A DNA stretch of 64,000 nt, taken from Candidatus Sodalis endolongispinus. Its GTDB lineage: Bacteria; Pseudomonadota; Gammaproteobacteria; Enterobacterales; Enterobacteriaceae. Of the stretch, positions 63,360 to 64,000 are shown piece after piece. A program made the position numbers and the translations under genes. The notes below the pieces were generated by a model that was not told the origin of the DNA, ran no database searches, and was given only the letters and a program-made list of their open reading frames with translations. Position 1 is the stretch's first letter. Each line of letters starts with the position of its first letter. The stretch spans positions 186,001 to 250,000 of the forward strand of contig NZ_JAFJYC010000001.1 in assembly GCF_018777395.1 (NCBI RefSeq). The letters are read 5' to 3'.

Positions 63360-63785
63360 ATGGAAAATTACACCCTGTCGGTGACCGATGAAATCGAGCC
63401 GGCATTTGAGCAGGTTATTGCCGGGGGTCTGAATCGATTCAATGATGAAATGACCGGTTATAACGATCGACAACCGCTGGCGGTCATTGTACGAGATGCC
63501 GTAACGGAGGCCCCGTTGGGCGGCATCCTTGGACGCTCGTCGCTCGGGCTGCTGTTTCTGGAGCTGTTTTATTTACCCCCCGCGCTGCGCGGCAACTGTC
63601 TCGGCAGCACACTGCTTGCAACCTTCGAGCAGCAGGGCCGCGAACGCGGTTGCCGCTGCGCCGTGCTGTACACCATTAATTTTCAGGCCCCCGCGTTTTA
63701 TGCTCGCTACGGCTGGCGGGCGTTCGGTGAAATTCCCTGCGCGCCGCCCGGCACCAGCCGCATTTTTATGTCTAAGGAATTATAA
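63360..63785 (+). CDS. GNAT-family acetyltransferase
   Basis: A 141-residue GNAT acetyltransferase with the acetyl-CoA loop in RGNCLGSTLLATFEQQGRER (RGxxLG) and the typical NFQAPAFYARYGWRAFGEIP. The motif at residues 50-70 (GGILGRSSLGLLFLELFYLP) is the central strand pair. The substrate is unknown. It follows the XRE-cupin pseudogene on the same strand with a 90-bp gap. Intact. Confidence 0.85.
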   Translation: MENYTLSVTDEIEPAFEQVIAGGLNRFNDEMTGYNDRQPLAVIVRDAVTEAPLGGILGRSSLGLLFLELFYLPPALRGNCLGSTLLATFEQQGRERGCRCAVLYTINFQAPAFYARYGWRAFGEIPCAPPGTSRIFMSKEL

Positions 63786-63846
63786 CACCGACGGATACCG
63801 ACCTGGCCGCGTGGTTGCGCCGGCGGCGTCAGGTCGGGGAAGACCG

Positions 63847-64000
63847 TTAATCGGCAGACAGTACCCGCTGCAAAAAGGTGCGGGTGCGCGGCTGCTGTGG
63901 ATTTGAAAAAATCTGTTCCGCCGGGCCGGATTCCACGATGCGGCCATGATCCATCACCACTACCCGATCCGCCACCTGGCGGGAAAATCCCATCTCATGG
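63847..64000 (-). CDS. Amino-acid ABC transporter ATPase (partial, 5' end outside window)
   Basis: Only the last 51 codons are in the window: HEMGFSRQVADRVVVMDHGR, then IVESGPAEQIFSNPQQPRTR and a TAA stop at 63847-63849. The H-loop HEMGFSRQVADRVVFM-like motif and the FSNPQQPRTRxFL end are characteristic of polar amino acid uptake ATPases (GlnQ/HisP type). The exact substrate cannot be told. Confidence 0.88.
   Translation of the reverse strand, partial: HEMGFSRQVADRVVVMDHGRIVESGPAEQIFSNPQQPRTRTFLQRVLSAD

Overview
The gene content and protein sequences are those of an enterobacterium of the Sodalis lineage, most likely the tsetse symbiont Sodalis glossinidius or a close relative. This is inferred from near-identity to enteric housekeeping genes, E. 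coli-like local gene order, and a very high load of young pseudogenes without any insertion sequence in 64 kb. About half of the protein-coding loci are broken, often by one in-frame stop or one frameshift. Core loci are intact: serA, rpiA, fbaA, pgk, fis, prmA, accBC, aroQ and mreBCD.

Layout. 1-1.2 kb: zapA, 6S RNA and a broken fau. 1.4-10.6 kb: serA, rpiA, argP (two compensating frameshifts), yggE, argO, mscS, fbaA, pgk. 10.6-11.8 kb: a geneless stretch that joins two segments far apart in E. coli; epd is missing from its usual place upstream of pgk. 11.8-20.2 kb: fis, broken dusB, prmA (in one open frame with the tail of broken panF), yhdT, accC, accB, aroQ, then msrQ and msrP, each with a single nonsense codon. 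20.3-41.9 kb: broken csrD, mreBCD, yhdE, rng (25 codons short), broken yhdP, broken tldD, aaeR/aaeX with broken aaeA and aaeB, broken gabD, yhcO, darP, pmbA.

42-51 kb is mostly decaying accessory metabolism: cytochrome b562, a ketopantoate-reductase-like gene, a GH15 glucoamylase, yjiN, gldA and a large MscS-family channel. 51.2-54.1 kb is almost geneless. It holds the tail of an Rpn-family nuclease, a 41-bp tandem array, and two similar minus-strand transcription units about 1.65 kb apart. Each unit has a TTTACA-N18-TATACT promoter, no gene, and a related terminator, so they look like a pair of undescribed small RNAs. 54.1-61.8 kb: a citrate/proton-type MFS carrier, broken opgD, and a sulfonate-type ABC cluster next to an arylsulfotransferase-like fragment fused by deletion to an agp fragment. 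62-64 kb: two GNAT acetyltransferases around a broken XRE-cupin regulator, then the end of an amino-acid ABC ATPase.

Intergenic spaces often carry imperfect tandem arrays with periods of about 32, 38, 40, 41 or 81 bp. No tRNA, rRNA, CRISPR array, prophage or insertion sequence was recognised. All family assignments come from reading the translations and recalling homologues; no database search was run.
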